From Daucus carota subsp. sativus (Eukaryota > Streptophyta > Magnoliopsida > Apiales > Apiaceae), in NCBI RefSeq assembly GCF_001625215.2, contig NC_030385.2, positions 26,343,135-26,407,134 of the forward strand: a stretch of DNA of 64,000 nucleotides, read 5' to 3'. Of the stretch, positions 33,014-47,015 are shown piece by piece. The notes under the pieces are model-generated. The model did no database searches. It had not been told where the DNA came from and worked only from the letters and a program-made list of their open reading frames with translations. Every line of letters starts with the position of its first letter. The stretch's first letter is position 1. The position numbers were made by a program, and so were the translations under genes.

Positions 33014-34560
33014 TTGCTTAAAAAAAAAAAAAACACACACTAGACTACTAGATCCTTAAATATTTCTAAAATTCCCCACCTCAAAAGCGATACAGCAACA
33101 GCAGCAGGTAATTACACTGTGGTATGTTTGAATATTGATGGGCACAAATTGAATGTGCAGAGAGGTTTAGTTAAAGATTGCTTGCATTATTGGAATCCTT
33201 TGAAAAGATTCTGATGAAAGATTGTTGGATGTCCTGTGGGCTGTGTCCCTGTCCTACCAAACACATAATTACATAGCTTTCTTGTCAACTTGTATTTCAT
33301 TTCGTCCAATCGAATTACTACATTCTACTCAACTTATTTGTAGCCCTCAAGATTCCCATATTTTACTACACCTTTGCGCTTCACCTTTGATTGCCCTTTT
33401 GTTTAATATTTTAGCATCATAAAATTAATCTCTTTGCATTATTATATGAGCAACTTGCAAACATAGTATTATCGGAAATGTACTGAGATTACGTATGCTT
33501 CAGATTACACCCCCTCTGCTGGACAACGTTGTTTGATCACTGATGAGCGTTAGTTCATACCCAAAAAACAAAAGGAAATTTATAATTTGATAAAATATTA
33601 CTCCCTCGTGTTTACGTTTAGAACCGAAGACTCGGCACATATATTAAAACTCTTAATTTCATATTATCTTGTATATCTTTTTCTTCTGAATAAAATTTAA
33701 TATTTAACTTTTATTCAAAACAAAATTTTCAATAACAAACTATAAAATAAAATTTTACAAAAATTTTAAAATACGTGTCTAAGTGACTTCACTTCATTTT
33801 TCCGGAGTATGAGAACTAAAAGCAATTCTTAGCTTTGTTTTGAAAGGTTAGTCAGAAATCTCCCTAGTCCCCCGACTATAACAGTCAATCCCACGAATTT
33901 CCATCAAATTCTTTCTAGTCCCCTGATTATAACAGACTAGCGAATGAAAAATTGTATAAAAGTTTTAAGGAGAAAGAATAAAGTATGAGATAATTGTGAC
34001 AAAATATGAATGTAGTTAATTTTTTTGTGAGAAAGATTGTGAAGAAACATGATGTTGAAATGGAATGAGCATTTCTACCAAAAGATGTGGGTTAGAGTTA
34101 TAGTTAAAATAATAAGGTTGGAATGATCGAAGGAATGACAATTATATACATTTTCTTTGATCAACACCATTTTAGAGTACAAACTTCATTTCATTCTCCC
34201 TCCGTTCCATTCACCTAAGATTTCTTTTTCCATTTTCTTGAAATTTCCTAAAGAAAGAACATATTACATATATACTTTGCTTCAAAGGATCCAAAATGGT
34301 TCCTTTCCAATAACACACATAACACAACACTTATACCTCAAGCAAAGTGCAAGTTAACACAAAACTTGAGCTCAGCAACAATCTTTATCATTTACTAAAT
34401 CCTCCCCTGCAAACTTCGCCATCATGTCTAATTTTTTTAAAATTATTGCGTGAAAGAAGCATTCAAGAAACTGATCACCCTCAGAAATTAATCATCTAGA
34501 TTCCTGCATCAAGATTCTAATCTTGTTTATGAGACAGAGAGACATAAGAAAGCTGTGTGA
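33014..34560. other. Intergenic, with weak Stowaway-like traces
   Basis: No gene recognised. A degenerate Stowaway-like element may span about 33599-33811 (left TACTCCCTCG, right CCGGAGTA). A lone CTCCCTCCGTTCC end occurs at 34197 without a partner. The last few hundred bases are the probable promoter and leader of the BTB gene. Confidence 0.4.
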
Positions 34561-34571
34561 AGAGGTGGTTT

Positions 34572-34684
34572 ATGAAGAGGAATAGGAGGCAGAAGAATTA
34601 TAAAGCTGGGAAAGCAAGGGGATCAGTTGGGATTGTTTGATTGCATCAATGAAATTACATCCATGCTGGCTTTTACTAGGATGA
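34572..34684 (+). promoter_or_regulatory. Two upstream open reading frames before the BTB start
   Basis: If the transcript begins upstream of 34572, its leader contains an ATG at 34572 with a 22-codon frame ending at 34640. A second ATG at 34649 has an 11-codon frame whose TGA (34682-34684) overlaps the main ATG (34681-34683). Such frames often lower translation of the main protein. The transcript start is not known. Confidence 0.45.
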
Positions 34685-36564
34685 CGGACTCTTCTTCTGC
34701 TTACCGTGTGGAAACCACGTCCAGACTTGCTCAATGGAGGATCGACAATTTGGCCTCTTGTACTTATCGCAAATCAGATCCTTTCAAGATCGGCAAGTGG
34801 AATTGGTTAGTTTTTTTTTGTTAGTTTGTACTGTTTGGATAGCTCAAGTGGTTAAGAGTTTATTATCTAATCAGCTCTGTGTGTTTTAATTAAAATGAAG
34901 GCATTTAGCTGTGGAAAAGAGCAGGAGTTTGTTGATTAAGTTGTACCCAGAGGTATCAAGTTTAGCAAAAAGTAATCCTCCAGTTGCATCTTTCATCATT
35001 CGAGTCGTGTCTTCACTAGGAAATCGGACCACCTTGGCTCATCCAGGTATATTTTCTTAAAACCAACCTTTCTTCACTAGCAAAGTTTTAATTTCCAGAG
35101 CAAACAAGCATGGAAAGACAAAACTGACCCCGTGCATACACAATAACAACAAAAGAAAAAGAACAATGTGAGAGTAATTTCGTCTTTTCATGTCTTGTCA
35201 GCTCTGGATATAAAAGTTTGCTCTGGATATAACATTTCCCTTTTTTATTTCTATGTTCGTTAATTCAAGAATTGCATAGTTATGTGACAATTCACGGATC
35301 TGTGGATGTGGTCCTTAAAAAAATTGGTTTTTGTTTTTTTCTAAATATCCTAGTTCCCATATTCTCCGGGACAGACAAAATTTTGCTTAAATAGTTAATC
35401 TTAAGACACTTGACTAGAGGTTTGTCAGAACAGAATTTTTACTAGCTAGAATCAGAACCCCGTACAGCCCGAGTTTACGGCTGACATATGTGTACTGCAA
35501 ATCTGAATAACATGTGTATTGATTTGATCGATATGTTTAAGTTTGAGTCCACTGGGAAAATATAAGATCTTGCCTATGCTGTTGTTTTCTTCGGGCTACT
35601 CGTCTCCAAATTTTCTTATCACGCTATATTTGCAGTGATTACTGATAGGCAAATCAAGAACAACGAAGATTTTGTTTGGGCACTTGAGGTTCCTTTGACA
35701 GGGAAATTCATCATCGATGTTGAATTCCTTGATTTGAAGACTGCCTCCCCAAATGTAAGCATCCCTTTTTTCAAAATTTTGTGAAATCTGTCAAGATTTG
35801 GGACTACTTCATATTCTATCAGTGGATTAGATTGTAGAAGTGATCTCGGAGACACAGTCATCGCTGTAATTGTCATTATTTAGATCTGCAGATGGTAAAT
35901 AAGTCTTTTTTTCAGAGTATTACCATAGTTTCTCATTACTCTTGGTTTGCATGTATTACAGGGTGAGGAACTTTGCTCCATCTGGGCTGAAGGAGAAACA
36001 CAAAGAGAATCAAATGCAACAGCTGTGACAGCACTCGGGCGCATGTTATCTGAGAGCATACACACGGATATTGTAATCAATGCTTCTGACGGAAGCATAG
36101 GAGCTCATCGTGCAGTTCTAGCTGCAAGGTCACCAGTATTCCGCAGCATGTTCTCTCATGACCTTAAAGAGAAAGAGCTGTCCACCGTAAACATCTCTGA
36201 CATGTCAAGTGAAGTTTGTTATGTTTTCCTCAGTTACATCTATGGGAACATACAGAACGAGGTATTTCTAACTCACCGGCTGGCACTCCTCCAGGCAGCT
36301 GATAAGTACGATGTCTCTGATTTGAAAGAGGCATGCCATGATAGCCTACTTGAAGATATCGATGCCAAGAATGTACTGGATCGCCTTGAACATGCTTTTC
36401 TGTATCAATTGCCAAAACTGAAGAGCAGCTGCATGCAGTATCTTGTGAAGTTTGGCAAAATATATGATCTTCGGGACGATTTGAATACCTTTCTGCAGTC
36501 GGCGGATAGGGATCTCATATTTGATATCTTTCATGAAGTTCTTGCAACATGGAAAGGCTTCTGA
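34681..36564 (+). CDS. BTB/POZ protein with N-terminal TRAF-like domain (At1g55760 type)
   Basis: Four exons: 34681-34805, 34901-35046, 35636-35754, 35962-36564; 330 residues. The N-terminal part (VETTSRLAQWRIDN, KSDPFKIGKWNWHLAVEKS, FIIDVEFLDLK) is a TRAF/MATH-like fold. Residues about 155-260 are the BTB/POZ domain (MLSESIHTDIVINASDGSIG, AHRAVLAARSPVFRSMFSHD, LSYIYGNIQ), followed by a BACK-like helical region ending HEVLATWKGF. Family members are substrate adaptors for Cullin-3 ubiquitin ligases. Length and sequence fit the plant protein At1g55760, with the related At1g21780 a more distant match. The start MTDSSS was chosen by family agreement; another in-frame ATG lies six codons upstream at 34663. 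Confidence 0.93.
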
Positions 36565-37194
36565 AGCAATAGTGAACAAATATGCATCTGTTCAGTACAT
36601 GATTGTTTGTACAAAATTTGTTGCCTTGAAATTCAAGCATTCTTTTGCTGAAATGAAATTGTTTGCCTAAATGTACAGTACAAATTCACAGCAAAATCTA
36701 ACAATGTTGTTGCTAGGCTCTACAAGCTAGAGTATTTATTACCATTTTAGTCTGTATTTATACCAAGTTACTGATATATATAGACTGATTCACTGAAATT
36801 ACATTACTTCAACCTTATTTGGCTTCTGTTTGAGAGTAAGGATGTGTGATTTAGAAATTGTAATCTAATATAGATTTATGGACAAAAGGGATAAAAATTA
36901 AAGACATTGGCCTGAACAAGTCTTAAAGTATAATCTATGTAGACAAACATACCCTTGTCATACAGAGTCTATCATGCTACGCGTTCGACAATGTAAAATA
37001 ATGAAAGAAAGATGGCGGATTGGCAGCCTAGTGCATAAGTGAAGCATCTAATGTATCTTCATATAAATCTTTAACATCTTTCAACTGCAATTTCTCATTC
37101 AAAATCAAGCATTTTGCGTTAATCAGCGCCTTAGTGTACACTATCTTTGTTGCAAGAATAAAATGTTGTGTAAACATAAGATTAATGGACGCTG
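36565..37194. other. Shared 3' flanks of convergent BTB and DDI1 genes
   Basis: The BTB gene (plus) and DDI1 (minus) converge here with 630 bp between their stop codons, so this stretch should hold both 3' untranslated regions. No other gene seen. Confidence 0.55.
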
Positions 37195-40100
37195 TCAGCC
37201 CCCAAAAAGATATCCTGCTGCCTGCTCTTCGTTGCCATCAAAGAATTTTAGAGCTTGTACCACAGCTTCTCTTCCAAACCCAAGTTCAACTAGCTTGGTA
37301 ACTTTAGCTTCAAACTCAGAGCCCTGCATCCAGAGAGAGTTTTTTGTAATATAGCGGAAACAGATTAGCGATCGACCGGAATCGCAGCAACTAAAAGTAT
37401 ATAAACTGTTAAACAAATCATCGAGGTGTACCATTATCAAATTTTTAGAAAGTCTAGGCTGCTTATGATGATGATAGATACAAACCAACACCGTAGGCTT
37501 ATGCACACATGAGTATGTTTGCTTCACAGGATTTTGTTGACAGATAAAATGAATCGCTCTCATTTTACACCACAAGAGACTATTAATTCCGTTGTGGCTA
37601 TGATCAAAATCTTTATATAAACTCATAAACCAGTTTTATATCACTTTCTAGTTCGTCTGATGAGAACTTGCCCATAAGACCTTCAATCCCGCATATAATT
37701 AGAACTGAAAATCTGATGGAAACTAGTCCCTTGTCCTAAATTAAAGTCGTAGCTCTTTAAACAAAGATATACATCAAATAGTCAGAGCTCTTAAAACTAA
37801 CATGACCATAATGTATTAAAGGACTAGTGTAATTATACCAGCAAACATTAATATACAAAAAAAATCCAGCGCACAATAGATTCAAGACTACCAGAAATTG
37901 ATAGTTACCTGGGTGGCACTTCCACTGCCAGCTCCTGCAGGTGAAGGAAAGCATTGACAAGTATGTTAATACTTTAAAATATGATCAATGCAGGATATGG
38001 TATATACTTTATATCAGCCATGATTTATATATCTCGGCCTTAGAATAGTGTAATACAATCATGGTGCATGACACCAAACTTTTAAGGGTCTGAAGTAATT
38101 ACCAGAAGATTGTCCCCCTGTTGGCACAGCACTCTTCTCAGTGGCCCCAGATGTAACCTGAAGTTGAGAAAGACATATTATATGCAATCCACATGCAAAA
38201 AGATGTGTGGTAAGAGTGCGATGCGGCACATGCAGCAAATCTGCTTCTGAATGCCTATTCCCATATTCAAACATGCATCTCTTACAAAAAAAAAAAGAGA
38301 TCACAGTTCCCAAGCTGACATTTAAATTGTGTCAACTGTCAACATATCTGACAGTACACCATTTATGTAGATAACCAGAAAAAAAAATCTTCTAAGACCA
38401 CCAGTCAATAGCATAAGAATTTTAACAGAAATTTAATGACTAATGAGAACCCGCAGAATGGACTGCAAGAGGTCTACATAACAGCAAAGTGTCATGCTAA
38501 ATAATAAAGGTAGTCCTACCTGGGCTCCTGAGCTGGATGCTTCCTGGGCAAATCTCTCTTCATCCAGATACCGGGGTGGAATATCTTTCTCTAATGAGGT
38601 CAAGGACGGAAAACAAGTCACCTTTTTGAAGAGTACCACACTACCTTAACAAGTGTACATACATAAAGATAAAATTCACCTTGCAAAAATGGTACTGCAA
38701 CCTCTCCACCGCCAATTCTTAGGACATTGTCCTTCAAATCAATCATACACTGCATGCAATGGCTAATTGAATGATTTCATAACTTTGTGAGAAAAAACAA
38801 TCATTAGAGCTTCAAAGAACAAAAAGATACCTGGTGCTTACGGAGCATATCCAGACCAAAGAGGAATTCCATGTTTGGAGCATCCAGTACCAAGAACGAA
38901 CAAGGGTAGAATATACTCCCAATCTATCAGATTTAATATACAAAGTACAAACATAAGCATTTTCCATTTTCTTTTTTATGTTTCGGAATAAATAAAGAGT
39001 TAAAGTAATTTGCTTATAAAAACAAATAAAAGCTGCATTGGACAAAACTAGTAAAATTATTTGTTATATAGGATATGATATTCAATAATAAATAATTGGT
39101 TCGGTCTTTTACTTACATAAGGTACGTAAATTAGTAGATATATAAGATGAGTTGTTTCTTATTCAATTGGCAGTAGACCAGTATTATAAAGTACATATAC
39201 ATAAGACTAAGGGCCTGTTTGGCCGTGTTTATTTTGCTCGGCTTCTGACTTGCAAGTATAAGTCAAAATCAGCTTATTTGTACTGTTTGTGTAACAAATT
39301 TTCAAGTTAACTTTTAACTTGTAACTTGGAATCTGAGAAGCTGAAAATCTTAACTCCTTTTACTGACTTATCTTGATTTTGAAATTTAATTCTAAGAATA
39401 TATATGACTGGTTTAAAAGATATATTGTAATATTTTATTATTATTACTAATTTACTTATAAGCAATAATTAACTTCTTTATGTTGAGGCAAATGGCCCCT
39501 AAGAGTCTGCTTGGGGATGCTTCCAGAAAACCCCATTTTAACCAAGTAAAAAAAACTGTGTTTATGTAATAAGCATATAAGTACTTGTATAGTTATGAAA
39601 AGAATCAGCTTAAAGTCACAAGTTAATAAAAGGTACTCTTTTATTAACTTTATTAAGTTTATTCAATGGGTCTATGTTGTGTGTGTATATATGTATACAC
39701 ACCTTCTCCCTCACCAAACCCGATCGATAAAAACCTAAAAATTTGAAAAATCTCCTGACATGCAAGGAAGTATAAACAAAAAAGAAACCAAGGACTTATT
39801 TGGTGCTTAAAAAATTCAGGAAGCTGAAATTTGACATGGAGTTTTAAATGGAAGAAAGAATTGGTGGCTTAAGGATATATTTCAGACGGTGGTATTACAA
39901 TATGTAAATTACTATGGAAGTAGTAAATTATTGGAGCAAGCAGATGTGGTGGTTTATTGAAACAAATCAAAGACATAAAACCAGTATATATAAATCTAAG
40001 AGAGTTTATTACATTCTTGGATTTCATCAGTTTGACCCACTGGGTTCTACTGTAGAGGGATGATTATTTTTCAAATTGATATGCAGTCTAACAACATAGA

Positions 40101-43100
40101 CTATGAATCTAGTTATACAACATAGATTTCGTAATGAATTGCAGCACGTGCCCAGCAGGTTTTTCTAATAGCACTTGTTGTTTTGAAGCCTCCAAAACTC
40201 GTATCTCCACCCTAGTGGTATTTACAAACACTAACATTTTCAGGAACCTGGGAATATAAGTTTGGTTATGATTTATGTGTCATCCAGAAAAGAAGTATGC
40301 TCCTACAGGGGTTTCAAAGGCTCACATCTCAAGTTTATAAATTATCAAACGCAATGGGAGACCCAATGACTTTCAAGTTTATAACTCTGCCAGTAATTTC
40401 AAAAATAGAAGTTTGGATAAGTCCCTTGACTTTCAGACCCTATTAAAACTGTACCATGTAACTGATGGTTTACTCATTGCGCCCCCAGGAAATTAAAATG
40501 GATCCTGTAAACTATAATTATGTTGCCTGCTAAACATCCAGTGAGTAGAAGAGGCATAAATTTACAGCTTTAGAAAATAGAAACAGAATAATCTAGAAAA
40601 GAACTAGCGAATCACAGTAAATATAGATGTGATAAGAAGATATCGAAGGATGTGTAAAAGTTACAGAAAGGATAATTCAGGTTAATGGGTTAAGTAACTG
40701 TATTAACATTTGTTCCGGAGGGAACAAATGTCACAAATGTCTGATGGGATGCATATATATATGTGTAATTGTCATATTACAAATTTACCCATTTATATTA
40801 AAATTAATTTGAAAAAACAAAACATCATTAGACAGATTCTAACGGAGACAGGGCGGAGCCCCTTTCTTGCTTTGAAAACATTTTGTCAGCCACACGATTG
40901 ATGACTTTCAAAAGTTGCAACAATGTGCAAAATTATTATAGTACAAGCCACCAAAGTGCAAGTAAGTCTAAATATTTTTGATATCAACTTCCACATGTAC
41001 AACTTCAGATTGTTATTTTTGATGTTCTACTCTTACTAACTCACAAGTCATTTATTAATAATTATAAACAAATAGATATTTAAATTTATAATTGTTAATG
41101 TATCCAATTAAGCAACTTTGAGTCATAATTAACTTTTTTTAGTGTACCCAGATGGGTAATAATATTCTTTTCAATGGGAGCTTTGCATGCAAGTCATATT
41201 TCTATATACCTGTTAAAATACTGATTACTACCATTCAGAAGATAGGAGAAAGAGAGACTGAGAATGAGGTGAAGGGCAACCAAAAGTGTGACATGAAAGT
41301 CAAATTCTACAAAGCATGGTCTTACCATTGGGCTTTAACGAAGGTGCATGTACATGTTAGAAGCAGAGTCAGTAACTGAGGATGTTTTAGTGGCTTGTGC
41401 TCACAACGAGTCGGAATTGGGTAGAATACCACATGTTCTTTGAAAGGAGAGGGCAGTCATTGCTATCGAGTCAAACCTGTCACTCCTAATTTGGTGCTAA
41501 GTAAGTGAAACTAGAATGTGGTAATTTGGCCACGCTGGTAGCTAAACATCGGAACTGATGAAGGTGGTTGAGGATTGGCACGCAAACATCAGTACTGGTG
41601 AAGAGGGTGGAGAGTATATCAGGAACGTGTGTGATGAGCAAATAAAGCTAGTCATAAAGGTCAAACCTTGACGAGAACCTTACACATGAGTTCCTAGATA
41701 GGCAGTACTACGGTAGTTGATTTTCATATAAGGTTGCCAGTTTGAGCATGTGAGGGCGTTTCAGGATGAAATTGGTATTCGAGGCCGCATAGCATTCTGT
41801 TTTACTCGTGTTTCTTTTTCATAGTGATTTTGCATGCTATTTTATATGTTATTAGTGTCTAATCCTCTTTTGTTTTTAGATATATCGTTTCTCAAGTCAT
41901 ATAATCTTCTGTATCTGTGACATTATTATTGTTTTGTCTTGTTCAAGCCAGGGTCTTTGCGGAAACAAACTCTTGTTTTTGGAACAAGTTGAGGTAAGGA
42001 CCTGACTCCATGAGCGGGATATTCAGAGCATGTTGGCTTAATTTGTATGTTCTTGCTGTGAAAAATCATCTTTTTCGATACATCTGTATGGGAAGAGTTT
42101 TGCGATCCCTGACCCTACACCTAGTCCAGCATCAGCAACTATATATGTAGGTCTGTCCTAAATCATAAGCAACATGAAGATTACTATAGAAGTGAAGAAT
42201 GGGTTGCACATGAGACGAGAACAAGAAGTCTTCTTAAAACCCAATCTAATAACACAAACGCAAGTTTTAACATGTAATACACACTTAAACTAGTGAAAAC
42301 AAGGGATGATAACTGAATGCTACAATAGAGTAAGATAAACATTTAGGGGCCGTTTGGTTTGACTGATGGAAACCGAAAAGAATTTAGAAAGGGAAAGGAA
42401 CAGAAAGGAAAGGATTGGTACTGAATTGTATTACCTGTTTGGTTTCGATCGGAAACGGAATGAAAAATTATATGATTATCTTTATATTTGATTTTTCAGA
42501 GATTAAATAATATCAAAAGACTCAAATATATTTATGTTTATAGTAATATAATTTATTTATATTTTTCATATTTTTGTACAATTTATTATTTAAAAATGTC
42601 ATTAATGTTTTAAATAGCTTGACTTATAAATTATATCACAATTATTTTTAATATATAAATACTAAATTAAATTTTTTTTAATACATTTTAAATATTAGTT
42701 ATAATTTTAATGAATTAAGAAATAAATTATAAATGAAAATGAAAATAAATAATCAAAGGGAAAGGAAATACCTAGTGGGGGGTGGGGAATGGGGTTTAGA
42801 GGATATTGGCTAAACCCAAAACTGAAAAGAGGGAAAGAGAATGATACTTTTTACAAAACAAACACCAACTAAGGGAATCAGCCATCATGTTTCCCTTTCC
42901 CTTTCTTAACTACCCCCAACCAAACGGCCCCTTATATGTTTTTAGACTAAAACACCAAACAAAAAAATAGCATTTGAAGAACTGTCTCATATAAGGAAGA
43001 ATGCTTAGGGGATCATTATCTCAAGCTTAATATTTGGTTAAGGATACTAGGGGCATTACCTTGATAGGAGCAACATGTATCCGACCAAGAATTTCTGACT

Positions 43101-46100
43101 GACCAACTCCATGAGCTATGCCCTTGAAACGAGGATCCAAAAGCCTCAACAATCTGAAATAGTACAGGACAAAAAACAATTTATGGACCTGTGATGTAAA
43201 TCATACACATACAGGCAAAAAGATCAATATCAATATGACAATAGCAAATCAAATGACTACTTTTACTTGTCAAAAAGGTTGTCAATATATACTTACTATT
43301 ATTATTACTAGAAGTACATGCTGTTGCATGCAACATAATGACAACCCACTAGGATGATAATAGATACATGTGGCCGGTCCGATTAGCTAACTTGCCCTAT
43401 ATGCTATAAAATTATTGAAACTGGTTCAGGTCCAAACAAAATGATCTCAAATTTAATATGATCCGAGAACAACATAATAGTTATAGAGATACATCTTAGT
43501 TTTTAACTTCAATCAATTAGGTTTCTCCCCCGAACTCCTTTAGACAAAACATAATAGGTAATTTTCAGAGCTCTGTAAGATGAACATAATATGCATGTGA
43601 ATATACTGCTACATGCTAGCTAGTAACTACATCCTGGCTTTCAGAATATGGTGAAAAATAAAGTAAAGATGTAGGACCTGCTTTTTTATTTTCAGACTAC
43701 AAATTCTAATTAACTTGGTCTGTTGGTCAAATAATAACTTAAAGATTAAGACTAGTAAGTTGGACTTCAAAAAAAATAAGGTTGAAAAGATAATTTTAAT
43801 TGAGAAAAAAATCTATAGCACATGTGCCATATGTGACTTCTATTTTTGAGTGACTTCAATATTATCAATTGAACATACACGTATACAATAACTTGTTAGC
43901 TAAAACTACTAATAATAAAGTCGTATTACAATTATAGTAACAATTAACTATTTGCAAGGTACATCACACGGCCCCACAATCATTCATTCAAAATCTCATA
44001 CCCACAGCGCTCGGCACAGCTTTTGGATATAATAGTCGACTGAGCTCCACTATCAACAAATGCCTGAAACAATATGTAATTATTAGTTTTGATCACCAAA
44101 ATAAGAGAATGTGACATTTTGTAGTTAATTTGAACTTGGACATGTCGACAAGATGAAAATTTGACAAAGTAACAGATAAACAATAAACCCTTTTACAGTT
44201 CATCATTTTACCCCCAATTGAAACTAAAAATTAAAGAGACAAACTTATATTTGAACATCACTACCTTTAAAGGGACGCCATTGACTTCCATGTCAACGTA
44301 CAACATGACCTGAAAGTTAATATTAAAATCAAGTACATATATTCAAGTGCATTAATTACTGTGCTTACAAGAGCTACCAAACTCACATACCACTCTTCCA
44401 AAAGCTTCAGGATTGTGTTCTATAGCAGCTTCCCAGTTCTCATCAATACTTTTCTGTAGATGAAATATCTAGTTTTTACATGACTTTTAAGAACAGATAG
44501 AATTGAACACATGATAAGACTATTCTCATTAAGTTGTGTGTATACCGGTCTTTGAAATAACTTTGATGAATAAAGACTACTTATTTGAAACATCTTCGTC
44601 ATTAATTAGGAGCAGTAAATTATAAATATTGACTATTTATAAAAAAAAAACATTAGTCGTAAAGTTGGGAAGCAGGAAAGTGTATAACAAATATTAGCAA
44701 GGAACATTAAACAACATATTTGTGTAGCACGTATTATGATGTGAAAATCCCTAATTTTTTCTAACACACGCCATGTAATTTCTGATGAACTGTTCCATGA
44801 AATTTCCAATGAACTTTAGCAAAATAACAATCCAGGTGTACATATGTGTATGATATAAATATCTCAAATCTCGGATCATATAATATCCCCAAGATGATGC
44901 AGATACTTTACATAACTCCAAACAAATATACAAACCTGGCGAATTGCAGCTTCAATTTTCTTCTGAGCTTCCACATCAAAAGGATCTGCATACAGCAATG
45001 CCTACAAAACATAATGACCCCTCAATGCGTTTTGCAGAGAATGTGTACTACATGTCAACTGGACATCAATATAGCATAAACTTTGTATTCTCTTTGTACA
45101 ATAATTCATTGTCTTTCAAGTTACGTACTAATTCCTCGTCTTGTTGACGCCGCATTTCAGATTTATGACGATTACGCTCCCTTAGAAGCTGTTGTAGCTT
45201 ATTGAGATCATTCCCAAGAATAGCTTGAGCTAACTGTGGATCAGTCTGAGAGGCAAAAAAGAAAGAAAAAAAAAAGGAGTTAAAGAAATAATAAAACTAG
45301 GACCAGAGAGATATTAGCTTGAGCTAATGGTGGATCAACATGGTTAAAATTTGTGATTTCGGATAAAGTGACAATATATCCAACTGCGAAAAAACAAGGT
45401 GAAGAAAAGGATAGTTACAGTGAATTTGCGGTGAAAAAATTCACTACTATAATTTCTTTTATTGCTAACCAAATGGAACATGTATGTAGTAAAAAACCAC
45501 AAGCATGTCTTTTTTATTTTCCTTATTTGTCAGAAGAAACCACAAGCATGTCTAGTTATGCACGTTATTAAGGAAAACAGAAGGATGATTCTATGAGATA
45601 ATGTATAGAACATGAGAAAAAGAAACTTTCTGTTCAATATTCTCATTTACTTTAAAAGACCAATGTACAAAAAATACTACTGTAATTCACTAATATAATG
45701 CGAACCCAAGATCCTGACTTTATCTTCTACCTGAAACAATTGTGACATCAAGTTGGAATCGCCGCGAATATGCTGCTGGAATGCTGCAGGATTCACTGCA
45801 GATCCATCCTGGTTAAAGCTCAGCTCATTGGCTGATGGACTGAAATATTAAGTCAAACCAATAAGAATTCTAAATAAGAAATGTGCATTCCTGAAATTAA
45901 GAAAATTAAGAGCAATCAGGGCCAACGGGAAGGAGGATTTGTAGTCGGGAAAGTGTGCAGTCCACAGAAGAGGAATACAAGGGGGTTTAATATGAAAGGT
46001 TAGAGAACAATATTTCATCACTTAAAAATTGTTTCACTGCCACAAACTTCAACCTCTTGGCTAGTGCATATTGTTTAAAATTTTGTTTCAAAAGTAATAG

Positions 46101-47015
46101 ATATAAGCCTATCTTTTGGCCAGTGCATTGTGCTTAAAAGATTGTTTCAAAAGCATGAAAGTTAAGCCCATCCTAAATTTCAAGTTTTCACCTTTTAACT
46201 CCCTCTTCTACTTCCTCAACATGCCTATGTAGATGCTCGAAGGTTAAACGATTCTTTATATATGTCACTGTAAATTTTGACAAAGACCTAAACCAAACTA
46301 ACTTTTCCCTGAACTAATCCGCTGATCTCGTCCGCTCTCCCTCGCCAAGAAACTGCCTACAGGTACATTATCATTAAAGAGCATACCTTTCTGTCTCATA
46401 GGGGCACCCATTTAGTCTTATGACAAATCAAATTTATATTTGATAAAAGCCTACGCATTTGTCACAACTCGAAACTTAACTCAAAGAGGCACTTAGATAA
46501 TAAAGCCCACATTTATAACAGATTCTTTACATAATATCGAAAGAATAAAACTGGAATTCACCGGAAGAAGATAGTGAGCCACATATTGCATATACTATTA
46601 CCTAGGAGTTGATGAACCAGAAACCATCATAACCAAATCACCATCACTCAATCCAAGAACACTCAACTTTTCACCATTCCTCATCTCCTTCCCATTGTAC
46701 AACAACTGTTGTTGCTGCAATGCCACTTGTGTCTGCTTACATTAAAAACAAACAAAAATCAAAAATACCCACCAAACATAAACGTCTAAAACACACAAAA
46801 ATAGCCAATAAGCCAAATCTGACCTCAACTTCAAGAAGGGCTTTCAAGTTTTCCACCTGTTTCAACAAATTGGCAGTTTTTAATCAGTGAATTAAACAAG
46901 AAGCACATAAAGATTGGATTTTTAACAAAAGGGTTGAAGAGAAAAATACAGATTCATCACGATCGACGTCTAAAGTGATGATTTGCTCATCAGCAGTCAT
47001 TATAGTTATCTTCAT
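37195..47015 (-). CDS. DDI1: DDI1, ubiquitin shuttle with retropepsin-like domain
   Basis: Sixteen exons on the minus strand, from 5': 46950-47015, 46824-46856, 46602-46732, 45731-45839, 45129-45245, 44936-45001, 44391-44453, 44265-44309, 44002-44063, 43060-43153, 38831-38923, 38680-38749, 38520-38590, 38103-38157, 37909-37934, 37195-37323. The sum is 1230 bases, 409 residues, with all phases consistent. The ubiquitin-like domain is residues 1-72 (MKITIMTADEQIITLDVD). The retroviral-protease-like domain is about 190-315, with catalytic Asp214 in AFVDSGAQST, the following GVGQSEILGRIHVAPIK, and FLFGLDMLRKHQ. The C-terminal UBA domain is about 368-409 (KVTKLVELGFGREAVVQALK). DDI1 brings ubiquitylated proteins to the proteasome and may cleave some of them. 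Intron 10 is 4.1 kb and holds two MITEs. Arabidopsis DDI1 (At3g13235) is close to this length. Confidence 0.95.
39211..39499. repeat. PIF/Harbinger-like MITE in DDI1 intron 10
   Basis: It starts GGGCCTGTTTGGCC and ends GGCAAATGGCCCC, and is flanked by TAA on both sides (39208-39210, 39500-39502), the 3-bp target typical of Tourist/PIF-Harbinger elements. 289 bp, non-coding. Confidence 0.82.
42346..42931. repeat. PIF/Harbinger-like MITE in DDI1 intron 10
   Basis: It starts GGGGCCGTTTGGTT and ends AACCAAACGGCCCC, perfect 14-base inverted ends, with TTA directly outside on both sides (42343-42345, 42932-42934). 586 bp. The centre is AT-rich, and sub-terminal 'gggaaaggaa' words recur in the opposite orientation near the right end. 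Confidence 0.88.

Noticed and set aside
34838-34866. tRNA or SINE A box in BTB intron 1 ('agctcaagtggttaagag')
   Set aside because: Only an A-box-like word; no B box at the right distance, no cloverleaf and no tail.
36230-36579. Minus-strand frames over the BTB exon
   Set aside because: Antisense shadows of the BTB/BACK coding sequence.
45353-45571. 72-codon frame inside DDI1 intron 4
   Set aside because: No similarity, and the intron boundaries around it are well supported.
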